DNA of 64,000 nt, taken from the NCBI GenBank assembly GCA_017506865.1, contig JAFCMP010000145.1, positions 1 to 64,000 of the forward strand, written 5' to 3'. Origin of the DNA: Tribonema minus. Its lineage: Eukaryota; Sar; Xanthophyceae; Tribonematales; Tribonemataceae. Both the position numbers and the translations under genes were made by a program. Shown here one piece after another: positions 41,114 through 54,100 of the stretch. The notes under the pieces are model-generated. The model was not told the origin of the DNA, searched no databases, and worked only from the letters and a program-made list of their open reading frames with translations. Every line of letters starts with the position of its first letter. The stretch's first letter is position 1.

Positions 41114-44100
41114 GTTTTATACTCCGTCACATGCAATCACTGTGGCACATGGAGTGACACTCAAAGTGTCCCGGCCTGGTCCAGTTATCAAACTTCGAAA
41201 CACGGTGACCGTGAACGTCGGACTCCAAGTCGACGGGTCCGGCAGGCTTTCGGTGAGCATTGCTCATCATTGACAAATTGAAGTCAACCACAGTGACTCT
41301 CACAGTGATTGTGATTGTCTGCTATAAATGATGTGCTCTAGACCGACGGTTCAACAACTTCAAGTTGTGGCAACAATCATATACCAATAATTGTTATACA
41401 ACTCGAAGCTGCAACAATTTTGCAGCCTGAGGCTCCGAGTCGGACTCCGAGTCAGAGGCACTCAGACCGTGAGGCTCCGTGAGTCAGACTGTCAGTAAGT
41501 CGTTGACTTTTCTGGGATTCTTGAGTCAGAATGTTGTGTATATATACTACTGTCATGACTTCCATCATTGACTCTCTAAGAGTCTGAGACTGACAGTGAC
41601 TCACAATGTGCAACACAATCTCAAGACTTGGTGCTGCACCACCGCCCAACACTGGCAGTGTCGTACTACTACAAGTTAAGGTCCTCGCACATCAGCAGAA
41701 GTCACTAAAGTATCTACAAGGTGAACGCTGACTATCGAATACAAATCACGATCATGCCATGATTATCATCATGGATGCACAACTCGTTGACAATTGCCAG
41801 TGGGTACAGCAAACTTTGAAACTTCAAAATATGAACAATTTAACCTTTGACATCGTCAACTGTTACTCTGTAGCACTTATCACACAGATCATTATGGCCT
41901 AACAGCAGCTCTGACAAACACCGCCACGTCATTGTGGCCCACCAGCAGCTCTGACAAACACCGCCACGGTGGTCACGCATGACTTAATCTGCTGTTTGCT
42001 TGAAACTTTGTACTGCGCAGCTTGAAGACAGGCCTTCCGGAACTGCCAGACTAAGTGCCAGTGCTCATGCCGTTCAACTTGGCCGCAGCGCCTCGGAGGG
42101 CTCGGCCGACTCGGAGTTGGAGCCAGCCTCACAATCAATGACATCTGATCGATGTGCCACCGTCTCGGAGGTGCGGAGTCTGTCAGTTACAGTGCCGCAT
42201 GATGCATTCAGTCTGATCACAGGGCTGCCAGCCGTGAAGTGCAGCACCGGTGCATTCCGCCGCACTGCCGCCATGCCAGCCACTGAGTCAGACGGTGCAT
42301 CGCATGACAACGTGCCTGATGATATCATGGTACATGAACAAGTACCGGCACAGCAGCAGCAGCTGCTGCATTCACCATGGCCGCAACGTCAACGAGCTGT
42401 GAAGAATCTTGCACAGCGCTCTACTGGTACACACACCCCTGAAGAGTGGCACATCTGCGCCGGCGGCTGCAGCAATCGCGCCGATGCGGCAGAGCCAGCA
42501 ATGATCAGCCAGCAGCTGGCCGCCTTGATGCAAGAGCGCGACAGTAGTGACGCTGCATTCAAGGCAGAAAAGGAGCGCTGGGCGGTATCACAGGAGACGC
42601 TGCAGCAGCATCTCGACCAAGCCATCTTGGCGCTGGATGCGCAGCGGACCACCTTGGGCCAGATCTCTGCCGCCGCCGCTGCCGCCCGCTCGCTGCGCAA
42701 TGACGGCGCTGCTGTGCTACCATCTAGCAGCCTCAATAACCAGGGAGGAACCACCACAGACACTGCGGCCGGCAGCGGCGCCGGCAACACCCTGTTGAAT
42801 GACAGGTTGGCAGCGCGTTACCCGCCGGATACGCAGCGCTCATCAACAAGCATGCATGTTGGCGGCCCACCATCGCGCAACGCCATCTTGACCATGACCG
42901 TGGAGTCTGTGCAGCGCGTGCAGAGGGGCACTGGCAGTCATAGTTACCGTGGCAGGGGCGGTGCAATGCCTGAGGCAGTGCGCAGGACCAGCACAGCGCC
43001 CGGCGCCACGGTGTCTGCTTCAAGTTCCACGTGGGACGGATCTCACAGGCTCAACATGCAGCGTGACACGCCCGTGTGGCAACCCGCGGCGCCAGCGCAT
43101 GCCACATACCACCACCCCCCCGGGCCTCCTCCACACGATGTGGACACAGTAATGGCCCACTGGGAAGGGCTTGCGCTGCCGGCGGCAACGGACGACTCGG
43201 AGCCTGAGGACGCTGCCAGTGAGAGTCGGCTGCAAAGCCGCCGCAACGGCTTTGGCGCATCCACTAACCGCGACCTGAAGATGCCGTCCTTGCCGACTCA
43301 GTCCAGCACATTCCCTACACACCGGGGGCCTTTCATTGTCGGCGTGAATGGCGGCGACGACAGTGCGGGTGACGGCTGCGGTGACTGGGCCAGACACAGG
43401 ACAACAGCTCCACTGGAAAAAGTAAGTCCATGCCATACCTACTCAATCACTCGACTTGCTGAAAAATTCCAAGTGACTGCAGACTGATCGGTCACGGTCA
43501 CTGCTCAACACCTAGTCATGCCATGCAGTGCTTGGAGAATGCTTCATGTCAACTGTTGAATGCGTTGGGCAAGGCAGCCAGGATGCCATCGCTTAAGCTT
43601 TCAGGTTCAAGTTGACCTCACTGACCCTGTCAGATACTAAAGCCTTCATATTACTATCATGGTGAGATTCTCCTGCATCACAGTAGTGTTTCCACAATGT
43701 GTTTGCCTTCAGTTGCCGGCACTGCATGCCGCCAGCTATCTCTTGCATTCAGTTCATGATGTTGCAACCTGAAAGTGCTGCTTCAATGTGCCGAAATGTG
43801 GTTGTGTGAGTACATAGTGCTTCATAACATACATTATGCCCAGTGGCATGTCTGCTGCAAGTCTGAGCACAGCCCCTCATGCTGCCAGTGCCCACTGGGC
43901 ATGCCAACCATTGGGCAAGTACTACGTGCTCACCCAGCCTGTCCCCCCCTGACCCCCCCGCCCCACCGGCAGTCATTCACCCCCCCCTCCTCCCCCCCCG
44001 TCTGCAGGGGCCCGCTTTAACCCTCCCGCCCGAACAGGTTGACTCATCGGATGCGAGTGTAGCAGGGGTCAAGCGCTCGCCAAGCTTCCTCTACAGCAGC

Positions 44101-46172
44101 TCACCCAACTTGAACGACCGACGTGACGGCGCTGCTCCCGCGCGCAAGCACGTTGCGTGGCCGTCGGAGTCCGACTCTGAGTCACTGCGCCCTGTGCAAC
44201 CCATGGCAGTGCCCTACCCGCATGAGCCCCTGGGTCCCCCCGTGGCGCCACCGTTGCCGCCGCCGCCGTCTCAGGGCCTGTGGGGCACCACCGACGGGCA
44301 GCAGAGCAAGTTGAAGTTGAAGGAGGCGCCTGGCCTCGTGCGCGTGCTGTTTGTGGACTGGGACGGCGTCACCAAGCACACGCGGCGCACTGTGGAGGAG
44401 GCGGAGGCACACCTGGCATCGCTCAGCACGCCGCCGAGCGCTGCCACCATGATCTTCCACTGCTTCAGCAGGTACCACATGCAGTCCCGTTTTGATTGAA
44501 AGCTCATCTGCGCTGCCGTCAGTAACAACCCCCTCTAGCTTTGCCGTTCTGGCTGCCAGTGGTGAGCCCTTCTACTGCCAAAGCACTTCAAGTGTCGCAA
44601 CTTGAAGCTAGGCAAGTATGATGAGTACGATCTTGACCAATCTCTGGCTCGTGATTTCTGCAACACACATGTCAGTGCCGGAGCATATCCAGAATCAACG
44701 TTAACTTCAGCAGGTGCACCGCTTCAGTTTACCCACAGCATATACAGCCTCAGCATACTATGGGCACTGAACATTCACCGTGATCTTATCATGTGGACAG
44801 TGCACAGCGAAGTCTGCCTGTCAGTTTCCTACCCCTTGGCCCGACTTGGCAAAGCTTCCATGAGCACACCTGGGTGTTCACTGTGGCTGCCTGACAGTTG
44901 AGCGGCCAGCAGCCTTCAATCTTGACCTTGTTCAAGTGCATGCAAACTACTCTTCAGCAAGTGCAGCTAGCCGGTGAGCCAGCCTCTGCACGACGCTACT
45001 GTGGGACCTCACCACATTGCGTGCGCTTGTTGCTACTGCTCAGCACCGCCGATACGCCCAACTCATAGTAACCGCGCACTGCCGCCCCCCCGGGGCCCTC
45101 CTTCTCACCGCTCTATTTACATTCATACCAGTTAACAAAGCTTCTGCTCGTAGACTAGTAGCAGCCGCGGCGCTGTGACAGGCGGCCCTGCACGCACAGC
45201 CTCTGCGCGCACACACGCATCAGACTCCCTCTGTGGCAAGCGCTGCCGCCCCTCTCGCTATTGCTTGCTTGAATCCTTACACTTGAACTTACGGAGCTGC
45301 TGCTGCTGCCTCACACCCCTCTCGCTGCCTCTGGTTAAAATCCTTACACTTGAACTTGCTGAGCTGCTGCTGCTCGCTGCTGCCGCAAGCCGCCCGGCAC
45401 GCGCGGCCGGCGCGTGCGTCCCGCTCGCCGCCGTGTGGGACGCCGTCTCCCACTAACTTTCACGCTTATACTTTGGCCTTAACAAGCTGCTGCTGATCGC
45501 TGCTGCCGCAGGCCCCCCGGCACGCGCGGCCTGCGCGCACGCGTCCCCCTTGGCGCCATGTGGGATGCCGTCTTCCACGCCATGCCGCGCCTCGCGGCGT
45601 ACCGCCACGCGTGCCGCGTCTTCACCGACACGTGTAACGCCAAGGACCTGCGGCGCAGCTCGTCGCCGTCGCGCATGCACGGCTTCCACGAGTCCATCTT
45701 CACGGCGCACGACGCGGTCAACGAGGCGCGCGCCGCCGCCCTTGCCAGCGGCAATATGGCGATGCTCGCTGGCGCTGCCGCCGGCGCCGCCGCGGCTGTA
45801 GACAGCGCTGGCAGCAGCAGCGGCGGCAACGGTGGTGGTGGCGGCGGCGGCAGCAACGGCAGCGGCGGCAGCAGCGGCGGCGGCGGCAGCGGCGGCAGCG
45901 GCGGCAGCGGCGGCAGCGGCGGCAGCGGCGGCAGCGGCGGCGGCGGCGACGGCAGCAATGGCGACCACAGCGGCGACTTCCACAGCAGCCGCAGCAGGTA
46001 CAACAATGGCGGTGGCTATGACATGAGGAGCTCCTCGAGCTCGTCATCTCCCGCCCTGTCGTCGCCCACAAGCTCCAATGGACGCCGCAGCACCTCCCCT
46101 GCGCCTTCGCGTGTCAAGGGCGGCAGCGGCAGTGGCGGCAGCGGCGGTGGCGGCCGCAGTGCCTGCTGCTGA
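41114..46172 (+). CDS. Uncharacterised low-complexity protein with coiled-coil segment and C-terminal Cys-Cys, four exons, 5' partial
   Basis: Phase-compatible exons are 41114-41252, 42021-43421 (first ATG 42138), 44008-44471 and 45512-46172 (TGA stop). The first is the least certain. The long second exon is Ser/Ala-rich and has a heptad-like helix (ISQQLAALMQERDSSDAAFK...). The third has KSPSFLYSSSPN-like phospho-motifs, Pro-rich stretches and VRVLFVDWDGVTKHTRRT. The fourth opens PPGTRGLRARVPLGAMWDAV, then a GGS-repeat linker and ends GGRSACC. The terminal CC could be a lipid-modification signal like that of Rab proteins, but no other GTPase motif is present. No family is recognised. A degenerate copy of the exon-4 start lies upstream near 45396. 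Confidence 0.5.
45240..45600 (+). repeat. Tandem copies of the acceptor region and exon-4 start
   Basis: The words CTTACACTTGAACTT, GAGCTGCTGCTG, GCTGCTGCCGCA and CGGCACGCGCGGCC recur with a period of about 115 bases. The 45396 copy encodes VPLAAVWDAVSH then stop, against VPLGAMWDAVFHA in the true exon. Confidence 0.75.
45820..45955 (+). repeat. GGCGGCAGC coding repeat (Gly-Ser linker)
   Basis: Near-perfect GGCGGCAGCGGC units encode a Gly/Ser tract inside the last exon. Confidence 0.9.
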
Positions 46173-48158
46173 GAGCTGCTGCCACTCAGCACACGAGGTC
46201 TGTGGCTGGCTTTCAGATGGTGCCGCCGCTGCTGCTGCTGACGCTGCTGCTGCTGCTGCCGCAGCTGCTGCTGCTGCTGCTACTGCCTCTGCCGCTGTGG
46301 CTGCCGTTGCGCTGCTCTTGTTGTTGCTCCTGCCGCGGCTGCCGCTGTGCTGCTGCTGTGACGGTGGTGTGCCAGTCACACTTGCAGTGGTAGTGGTTGT
46401 GAAGACCGGAATATGGCGACCACTGCCAGTGTTCCCACACGTGCCCCCCCCCTCCCCCCCCACGGCTCGCTTCCCCGCCCCCTTCTCTGCAAGCAGCTGC
46501 CAATGGCAGGTGGCTGCAAGTTGTGTATCCAATAGTTTGCAAGGCGGCGTTTCGCCCTCACTGTGTCCAACACTTGTCATTGCCCGTTGGCAGTTCTGAT
46601 GTAGTACCTTGGCATCGCCTTTTGTCGTCTCGCGAGCACATCATGCCTGCGCTCGGCAACGCGCAATTCGCCACAGCAAGTCCCTTCGTTATCGATGTGC
46701 TGGTGAACAGGCCTACCAAGGGGAGGCAGGCCCGAAAAAGTTGAGCAGCTGCTGGCGCTCCCCCCCCCCTTACCCCCCCCTCAACACCACCTGCATTTGT
46801 GCAGTAAACGATTCATGTTCTCCAACATGAGGCTATCTGTGCCGACCCTGGGCTGCCCGCCATAGATTCTAGGTGTATTGCCACAGTGTGCTCGTAACAC
46901 CACTTGCTGAGGTAGCTACGCGGACTCTTGTTTCTCCAGAGTCATATACCGGTACTAGGCACCGCCGCAGCATGTGGTGTTGACCATCAGCAGGAGCCCT
47001 TCTTAAAATCTTCGTGCATGTCAACCTCCACCAATGCTGACGTGGGTGTGTGTCGTTGGAGTGATGGTCAGTTTGCTCAAACATGCACCAAAAGGTGACA
47101 ATTTGCAACCATGCTGTGCTGAGATTCATTGCCGCCTGCTCAGATTTGATCAGCGATCCCTGACAATGCAAATCAAATGCTCAAATCTGCTGCTGTGCTT
47201 GGTACTGCGCGCAATGAGATGTCTAGCAAGAAGCGCACATTGCGCTGGGTGGTGCTTGGCGTTTCAGGCTCATGCACTCTGAACCCATCTCTCCTGGTGC
47301 TGCTGCAACAGAGTTGGCTCAATGCATAGCTAAGGTGTCGGCCGACTAGCTGCTGTTGGTTAGGACGGTGGTGCATCCAGCTACAGTAGTGGTATGTCTG
47401 CACTAATGGTGCCTTGACACACGGGGATGCATCAGCGCACCCGATACTACTCCTTCGAAGTATGATATCGTTGCAACCAGTGTTCGCAATGCAGCCCCAC
47501 TTCTAATGCATCATATATCAACTGGCATGAAATTCATGCTGTTGACACAATAAGGTAAGGCTGGCGCACCAGAAATGAAAACCATGCACACCCAGCAAGC
47601 AGTATAAGCCTGAATGCATTGCAGCACATGGGACACCAGGTTCGGCTGATCCGTTGTGAACTGTGGTGGCAGCTCGCTTATATGATGAAGCCTACATCAT
47701 CGTTGGCGGCTTCCTGTAAGTACTGAGCATTGACGATTTTGACAAGTGGGCAAATCAGGGTCATTCGTTTTGCCAAGGCGATGCTGCAGTGGACACGCAG
47801 CAAAGTCTCCATAATCCTGCAATGGAACAGTTGATACTCACCCTACTGCAAGGCAACGCCACTGAATCGCTGCTTTGTCGGGGCATGCAGAAAGGTCTCT
47901 TTGCGGTCTGACAGCGACACGGTTGAGCAAGTCATGAAAATCACATGCAAACACATGTCATGAAAACGAATTACAATATCGTAGAGCTCAAGATGACAAG
48001 GAGTGGTCAGCCGCAAGTGCCTTCCACCAATGACTGTGGTCGCCGCTGCTGTAGTCACTGGCCACGAGTCAAACAGTGCCATCATATCCACAGTAGTCAA
48101 AAGACTTCTGTGTGCAAGCTATTTAGCATTCGAGGCATGGGAGTTCAGTATGGAAATC
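46173..48158. other. Spacer between convergent genes
   Basis: The plus-strand gene ends at 46172 and the minus-strand membrane gene ends at 48159. The interval holds (CTG)n-type repeats at 46226-46290, C-rich tracts at 46443-46480 and 46761-46787, and most of a DR2 copy. No gene is supported. Confidence 0.5.
47950..48155 (-). repeat. Dispersed repeat DR2, copy A
   Basis: Minus-strand frame reads MALFDSWPVTTAAATTVIGG then RHLRLTTPCHLELYD. It matches copies at 54628-54780 and 55235-55395 in both DNA and frame. Confidence 0.85.
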
Positions 48159-51100
48159 TCATATTATTCTGAGGCCCTCTCTGCGCTGGCGTTGCATGAG
48201 CCAGAGCTGAGCGAACCCCCCCGCCAGCCCCATCGCCCCCAGCAGCCTAGCGCAAGCGCCCCCCTCCCACCCCCCCGCCGCGGCCACCGTCACAATGTTC
48301 AGCGGCACGGACCACCACACCGCCGCCGCGCGGTGCTTCACCAGGCTGCGGTCCCACAGGTACGCGAGGAACGTCGCGTGCGACGGCAGCGGCAGCAGCA
48401 GCAGCAGCGCGCGCCACGCGGCCGCGGCGAGCGAGAGCGGCGCCGTCGTGGCAGCGCTCGGCGCGTACACGCCGCGCAGCCCCAGCACCAGCCACGCAAA
48501 CGCGAGGCCTGCCAGCGGCAGCACAAGCCTGTTCGCGCGCGTCAGACCCGTCACCAGGTCGCCCTCGTTCTGCAGCAGCGCGAGCAGCGGCGCCGCGCCC
48601 GCCGCCGCCGCCGCCGCCGCCGCGCCGCCGCTGTGCACGCGCGCGCGCACGAGCGCCAGCGCCGCGCAGTACGCCAGCGCCGCCGACAGGTTGCCGAGGA
48701 AGGCCACCATGTGCAGCGCGGAGCCCGCGGGCGGCGCGCGGTCGGCGGCGGGCGGCGCGCCCAGCGCCGGCGGCGCGGCGGCGGCGGCGAGGCGCAGGCC
48801 CAGCGCCGCCGCCGCGTGCGCCGCCGCGAACAGCGACAGCGTCGCCTGGAAGGCGGCGGCGGCGGCGGCGGTGGTGACGGATGGGCTCAGCCAGAGCTGC
48901 GAGGCGATGGTGGCGGGGCCGGCGGCGATGAGGACGGCGTAGGCCAGGGCGCAGCGCGCGGGGGCGGTGGTCCGCGCGCGGTCGAAGTCGCTGGGCGCCG
49001 CGGCGGCGCCGCCTGCGCACGGACAGCACACGACAGCGGAAGCGGCATTGTCGGTGGTTGTCAGCTACAAGGGGAACAAGCATATGTGGTTGACGTAGCA
49101 TGCAAGGCAGCACAGGTACTGGGACGGTCGTGTGATTCTATGCCTTACATCAGGCTTCACGTCACGACGCCGTTTTGCCAGCATGTCAAGTAGGCATCAT
49201 GCCATCTGTCTGTCTACGGTGCTGTCCTTGCAGGGGGTCTGGCATAAGTATAGACTTGCTATGAGAAACGAACGTACTATGGTCTGGAATACAGTTTCAC
49301 GCGCTTTGACACATGCATGACCGTTAACGGCCATGCGCTGACCTGCTTTGGTAAATTAGCACAGTGCATGGCGCGATTCGATGTACTTTGGCAGTACAAT
49401 CACTGGCTTTTCTTCATATTCATCAGTCACCTGCATGTTGCGTACACATGCACTATCTCGTACCTCAAAGTACGTGCTGAGTTGAAGTTGTTGTGCAACA
49501 CGTCTTGTAAGGCATGATCCTTTCACAGTCAGGTTAACTCTACTGGTGTGAACTGCTTATAGTATAAAGGCTATTCCGTCACAATGCCACTTGGCCAAAA
49601 GTTCACCGCAAGCACTGCAGAATCTGTTTGCCATTCACATTTCTGAAGCGCTGTGAAAGCTTCACCATACATGGTCAGATGGTGGTGCAACGCGGCTGCC
49701 GCTGCCGGTGATGCCATGACAACAAGGACGGATGCCCACAGGCGCTGCAGAAGTCGTTCCTGTATACATTTCACGACTGCTTGCACGGGCGCTGCCGAAC
49801 AAAGCCTACACCTTGAAGTTAAATACTTCAAGTAATTATTGAAGTATACTGCTGCAACACACAATTGCCCCCCCCACTCACCAGTGATGATGGCGACCAT
49901 CTCCAGAGAGTTACATACTTCAAGTGCTTGTTGAAGTGTACCGCCGCTCAAACCACTCACCAGTGATGATGGCGACCATCTCCAGAAATAACATACTTCA
50001 TGTACTTGTTTAAGTATACTGCCGCTCAAACACCACTCACCAGTGATGATGGCCACCATCTCCAGAAGCAGGAACGCCACCGCCGCAAACGCAGCCGAAA
50101 ACCAGATGCAGCTCAGCATACCAGGATTCGGCAGCGCCGCGCGGGTCAGCAAGAGCCCCCCGCCCCCCCCCGTCGCAAGCGCCGACACGAGCCTCGCTGG
50201 CAGCGTCCGTGTGGGCGAGAACACCCCCCCCAGCGACAGAATAAACGGCGCGCACGCGCACAGGGCGAGCCACGGCCGCGACCGGAAGGGGTCGGAAATT
50301 TCCGGGTCTGCCCAGGCGGTGTCGCCGAGCTCCGGCTGTTGAAGTTTGCAAGCAGTGCAGTGGCGGCGGGTTGAGCCACAGCGCGTGGTATGCTATGTAT
50401 ATTTTGCGGTGATGTAGTACCTACTTCAACTTGAAGTGCATTTGAAGTTTGCATAAGCAGCAGGCAGCGGCGGCGAGTTGAATCACAGCGCGTGGTATGA
50501 CATATATATTCGGTATTTAGTACTTCAACTTGAAGAACATCTGACCAGGCGGTGTCGCCGAGCTCTGGCTGTTGAAGTTCGCAAACGCAGCGACTTGGCA
50601 GCGGCGGCGCGTTGAGCCACGGTGCATGGTATGGTACGCGCGATATGTAGTGCTTGAACTTGAAGTACAACTGACCTGGGGAAAGCCCCGTGTGTCGTTC
50701 GGATTGGTGTGCGTACACGTAATTGATGTGTAACTGCTGTGCCGCCGGTGGCAGTTAGGTGCAGCCAGACTCGAACACAGCGTCACACACTATGTCCATG
50801 TCAGCTGCACAAGTTTCTGGAAGACTGTACGCGCCAAAGAGGCATGTCTGACGGGCACCCCACAAGGACATTTGCAAAAACAATCGACAGCAGGAGCGCC
50901 ACGCTATGGAAGACAGCTCCAGATCCAACGAGCGCACAAAGCGCACGCGTCCGCTTTGCAATCCACGCCATGCGCAGCTGTGTTGCCCTCCCGCACAGTG
51001 TGTGACACGCACATCACGGAGGTCAATGGCTGCATGCGACTCGCGCATGTGTTTCGAGTCACTTGACTCGTGACTCGCGCGCGTGTTCTCAGCGCTCAAC

Positions 51101-54100
51101 GCTGCCGCATCAGCGCTCCCCACTGCCCGGCGGTCAGCGCAGGGTACTCGCATGTTCTCAGCGCTCAACGCTGCCGCATCAGCGCTCCCCACTGCCCGGC
51201 GGTCAGCGCAGGGTACTTGCTTGGCGCCGCAACGCAACAGAACTACACCGCCGTCTTGACCCTGTAGTAGTAGAAGTAGGTAGTAACTTTACTGCACATC
51301 ACTGATGCCGCCGCCGCCATGACAAAATTGCCCGTGCTCGGAGCGTCACCATGCACAACTACTTCAACTTGATGTCACTCAAAGTCATCGTGCGCAACGA
51401 CTTCAACTTGACAACTGCTTCATCTTGACGTCCTCGTTCAAGTGTACGGCGACAACACGTCATCAACATGCGACGCACCTGCAGCACCGCCAGCGCCACG
51501 CTGGCCGCGCTGCTGGCCACGCTGGTCGCCAGCGCGGCCAGCGCTACTTCAACTTTACGTCTTCCGTTGCAGTGTACGGCGACAACACAAACATCAACGC
51601 GTGACGCACCTGCAGCACCGCCAGCGCCACGCTGGCCGCCAGCAGCGCGGCAAGCGCTACTTCAACTTCACATCCTTTGTTGCAGTGTACGGCGACAACA
51701 CAAACATCAACATGTGACGCACCTGCAGCACCGCCAGCGCCACGCTGGCCGCCAGCAGCGCGGCGAGCGCGCGCCGCTCCCGCACCGCCCCCCCCGCAAA
51801 GAAGCGGCTCAGCAGCGCCAGCCCCCACACCGCCACAGCCGCCGCCGCCGCCGCCGCCACCAGCATGGGCTGCAGCCCCAACCCCCCGCCTCCGAGCGCT
51901 GCCGCTGCTGGCGCCAGGATCGCCGGCGCTGCCGCCGCTGTCGCTGCCGCCACGGCGGCGAAGTGCGCGTAGGCGCGCCGGAGCGATAGCTGCGCGCCAG
52001 TGCTCAGGTTGAGGTCAAACGCGGCGCCGCTGCCGCCGCCGCCGCCGTTGCGCAGCAGGTCAGAGGAGCGCTGCGCCGCCGCGCTGCTGCCGGCGGCGGC
52101 GAAACCGCCTGCCGCCTGCGCTGCTGCCGCGTCGTGTACTGCGCTGGACTGCGGTGGACTGTACAGGAGGAAGGGGGCGGTGTACGCGAGGGAGGCGCAC
52201 ACGGCGGCGGGGAGCGCTGCCGCAGGCGTCGACAGGGGCGCCGCTGCGAGCACCGCCGCTGCCAGCGCTGAGCCTGCAACACGCCAAGAGAGCATTTCAG
52301 GAAATCACATCTGCGTTCAAGAAATCACACTTGCAGTTTACGAGGGGTGGCAGCACTGCTGCTGCCAGCGCTGAGCCTGCAACACGCCAATAGAGTGTTT
52401 CATGAAATCACATCTGCAGTTAAGAGGGGTGCAGGGAGCGCTGCCGCAGGCGTGGACAGCGGCGGTGCTCGCAGCTAGCGCCGAGCCTGCGACAACACGC
52501 AAATAAAGCGTTTCAGGAAACCACATCTGCAGTTGAGAGGGGTGGCAGAACCGCCGCTGCCAGCGCTGAGCCTGCGACACGACACGCAAGTAGAGCGTTT
52601 CAGGACACCACATCTGCAGTTGAGAGGGGTGGCAGCACCGCCGCTGCCAGCGCTGAGTCTGCAATACAACACACGAATAGAGGGTTTCATGAAGCCACAT
52701 CTGCAGTTAAGAGGGATGGCAGCACCGACGCTGCCAGCGCTTCTGGCACAGGAGCTGCTGAGGCCGGCAAACTCGGCACCAACTTCAAGTTAGTCAAACT
52801 GAATTGGTTATCATCAACCCTCAGGGTTTGCATGCTGAGCACTGTAGTTGCTGCCATATGCAGAGAGGTGATGGATTGTTGAATGTGCGTACACGGCGTG
52901 TGGCTGATTTGCACCAGCCATTGTAAGGCACGACAGAAATAGCAGCATCCCAGCCGTGGATGCGTGCAAATGCTAGCACAATCACGCCGCTAGAGCTGAA
53001 GCTGAAGTTGGCCGACAGCAAAAACCTGCAGAAATTGCACGCTGTGCCATACCTCCAGTTTGTCACATCTGATGTTGAGGGTTCCCACCAGTGACATGCA
53101 CTCATCCCATTCGCACAAGCGGTCAACGCAAACTGGCTGCAACTGTAGTCTACTCCATCTTGCGCAGATTTGCTTGTTCACCCCCCCCGCCCTCCCCCTG
53201 TCCCCTAACCCCCCCCGCATTCCTCCTCTTGCGCTCTCCAATTCACCCATATAATCTCACCACCTGTTGCCACGCAACCTGTGCAAATGGTCAGTCAAGA
53301 TATTTAGCAGCACACTTGCTGAGAATCTCACAGCCTCTTTCTTACCCAAGTGAGTCGCGCTCGCCAGCCAGATAGCCCTCAGAGGGACCGACCACGCTCC
53401 GCCCAGTTTGAGCACTGCCGACGCGCAAACAAGGGCAGTCACCCCCAGCAGCCAGGGGCTCAGCAGGGGGTAGCTCTCCTCGTAAGTGAGGGCATCAGGG
53501 TCGCCTTCCACCTCAATCAGCCCTGCCAGCAGCGTTATAAGGTGATAGTGTGGTGAGCAGTGGCAAATGGCAGGGCTCAGCTGGTCGTATCAAGTATGTA
53601 AGGTAGACATCTGAGTGAGGCTTCAAATTGGAGTTGAAGTTGTCCAAGCAGGCGTCTTGCAAAGCGGTGCGCGCTCTGTAGTATCGGGGTCGCCTTCCAC
53701 GTCAATCAGCCCTGCCAGCAGCAGTGTGGGGCAATAGTGTGTGTGTGGTGAGCAGTGCTCAACAAGCTGTCACAAACCGAAAAGTGAGCACACAGCGGAT
53801 GGGGCTCATTTGCTGCGGAAGCACCACCGACAGCAAGCAACGAGCAGAGCAGCTAGTCGTCTTGCAGCCATGTCTGAAGCAGCAGTGTAAGGCGATGGTG
53901 TGTGGTGAGCAGCATTGAAATGGCAAACGCTCAGCTGGACATATTGGGTGGCAAGGTAGCGTGGCTGCAACTGGAAGTTGGGGTTGAAGTTGCCCAGATG
54001 CAGTCGCAAGCCTGTAGCGTGTCTGCTAGCATCTTTGGCCTCAAATACTTGCGGCCATCAGGCTTCGCCGTTGTGAATGCTCGTGCTCTGTAGGCGTGCC

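Noticed and set aside
44539-44561. 23-base micro-exon in the 41-46 kb gene
   Set aside because: Including it breaks the phase into the last exon; direct joining of 44471 to 45512 keeps the frame.
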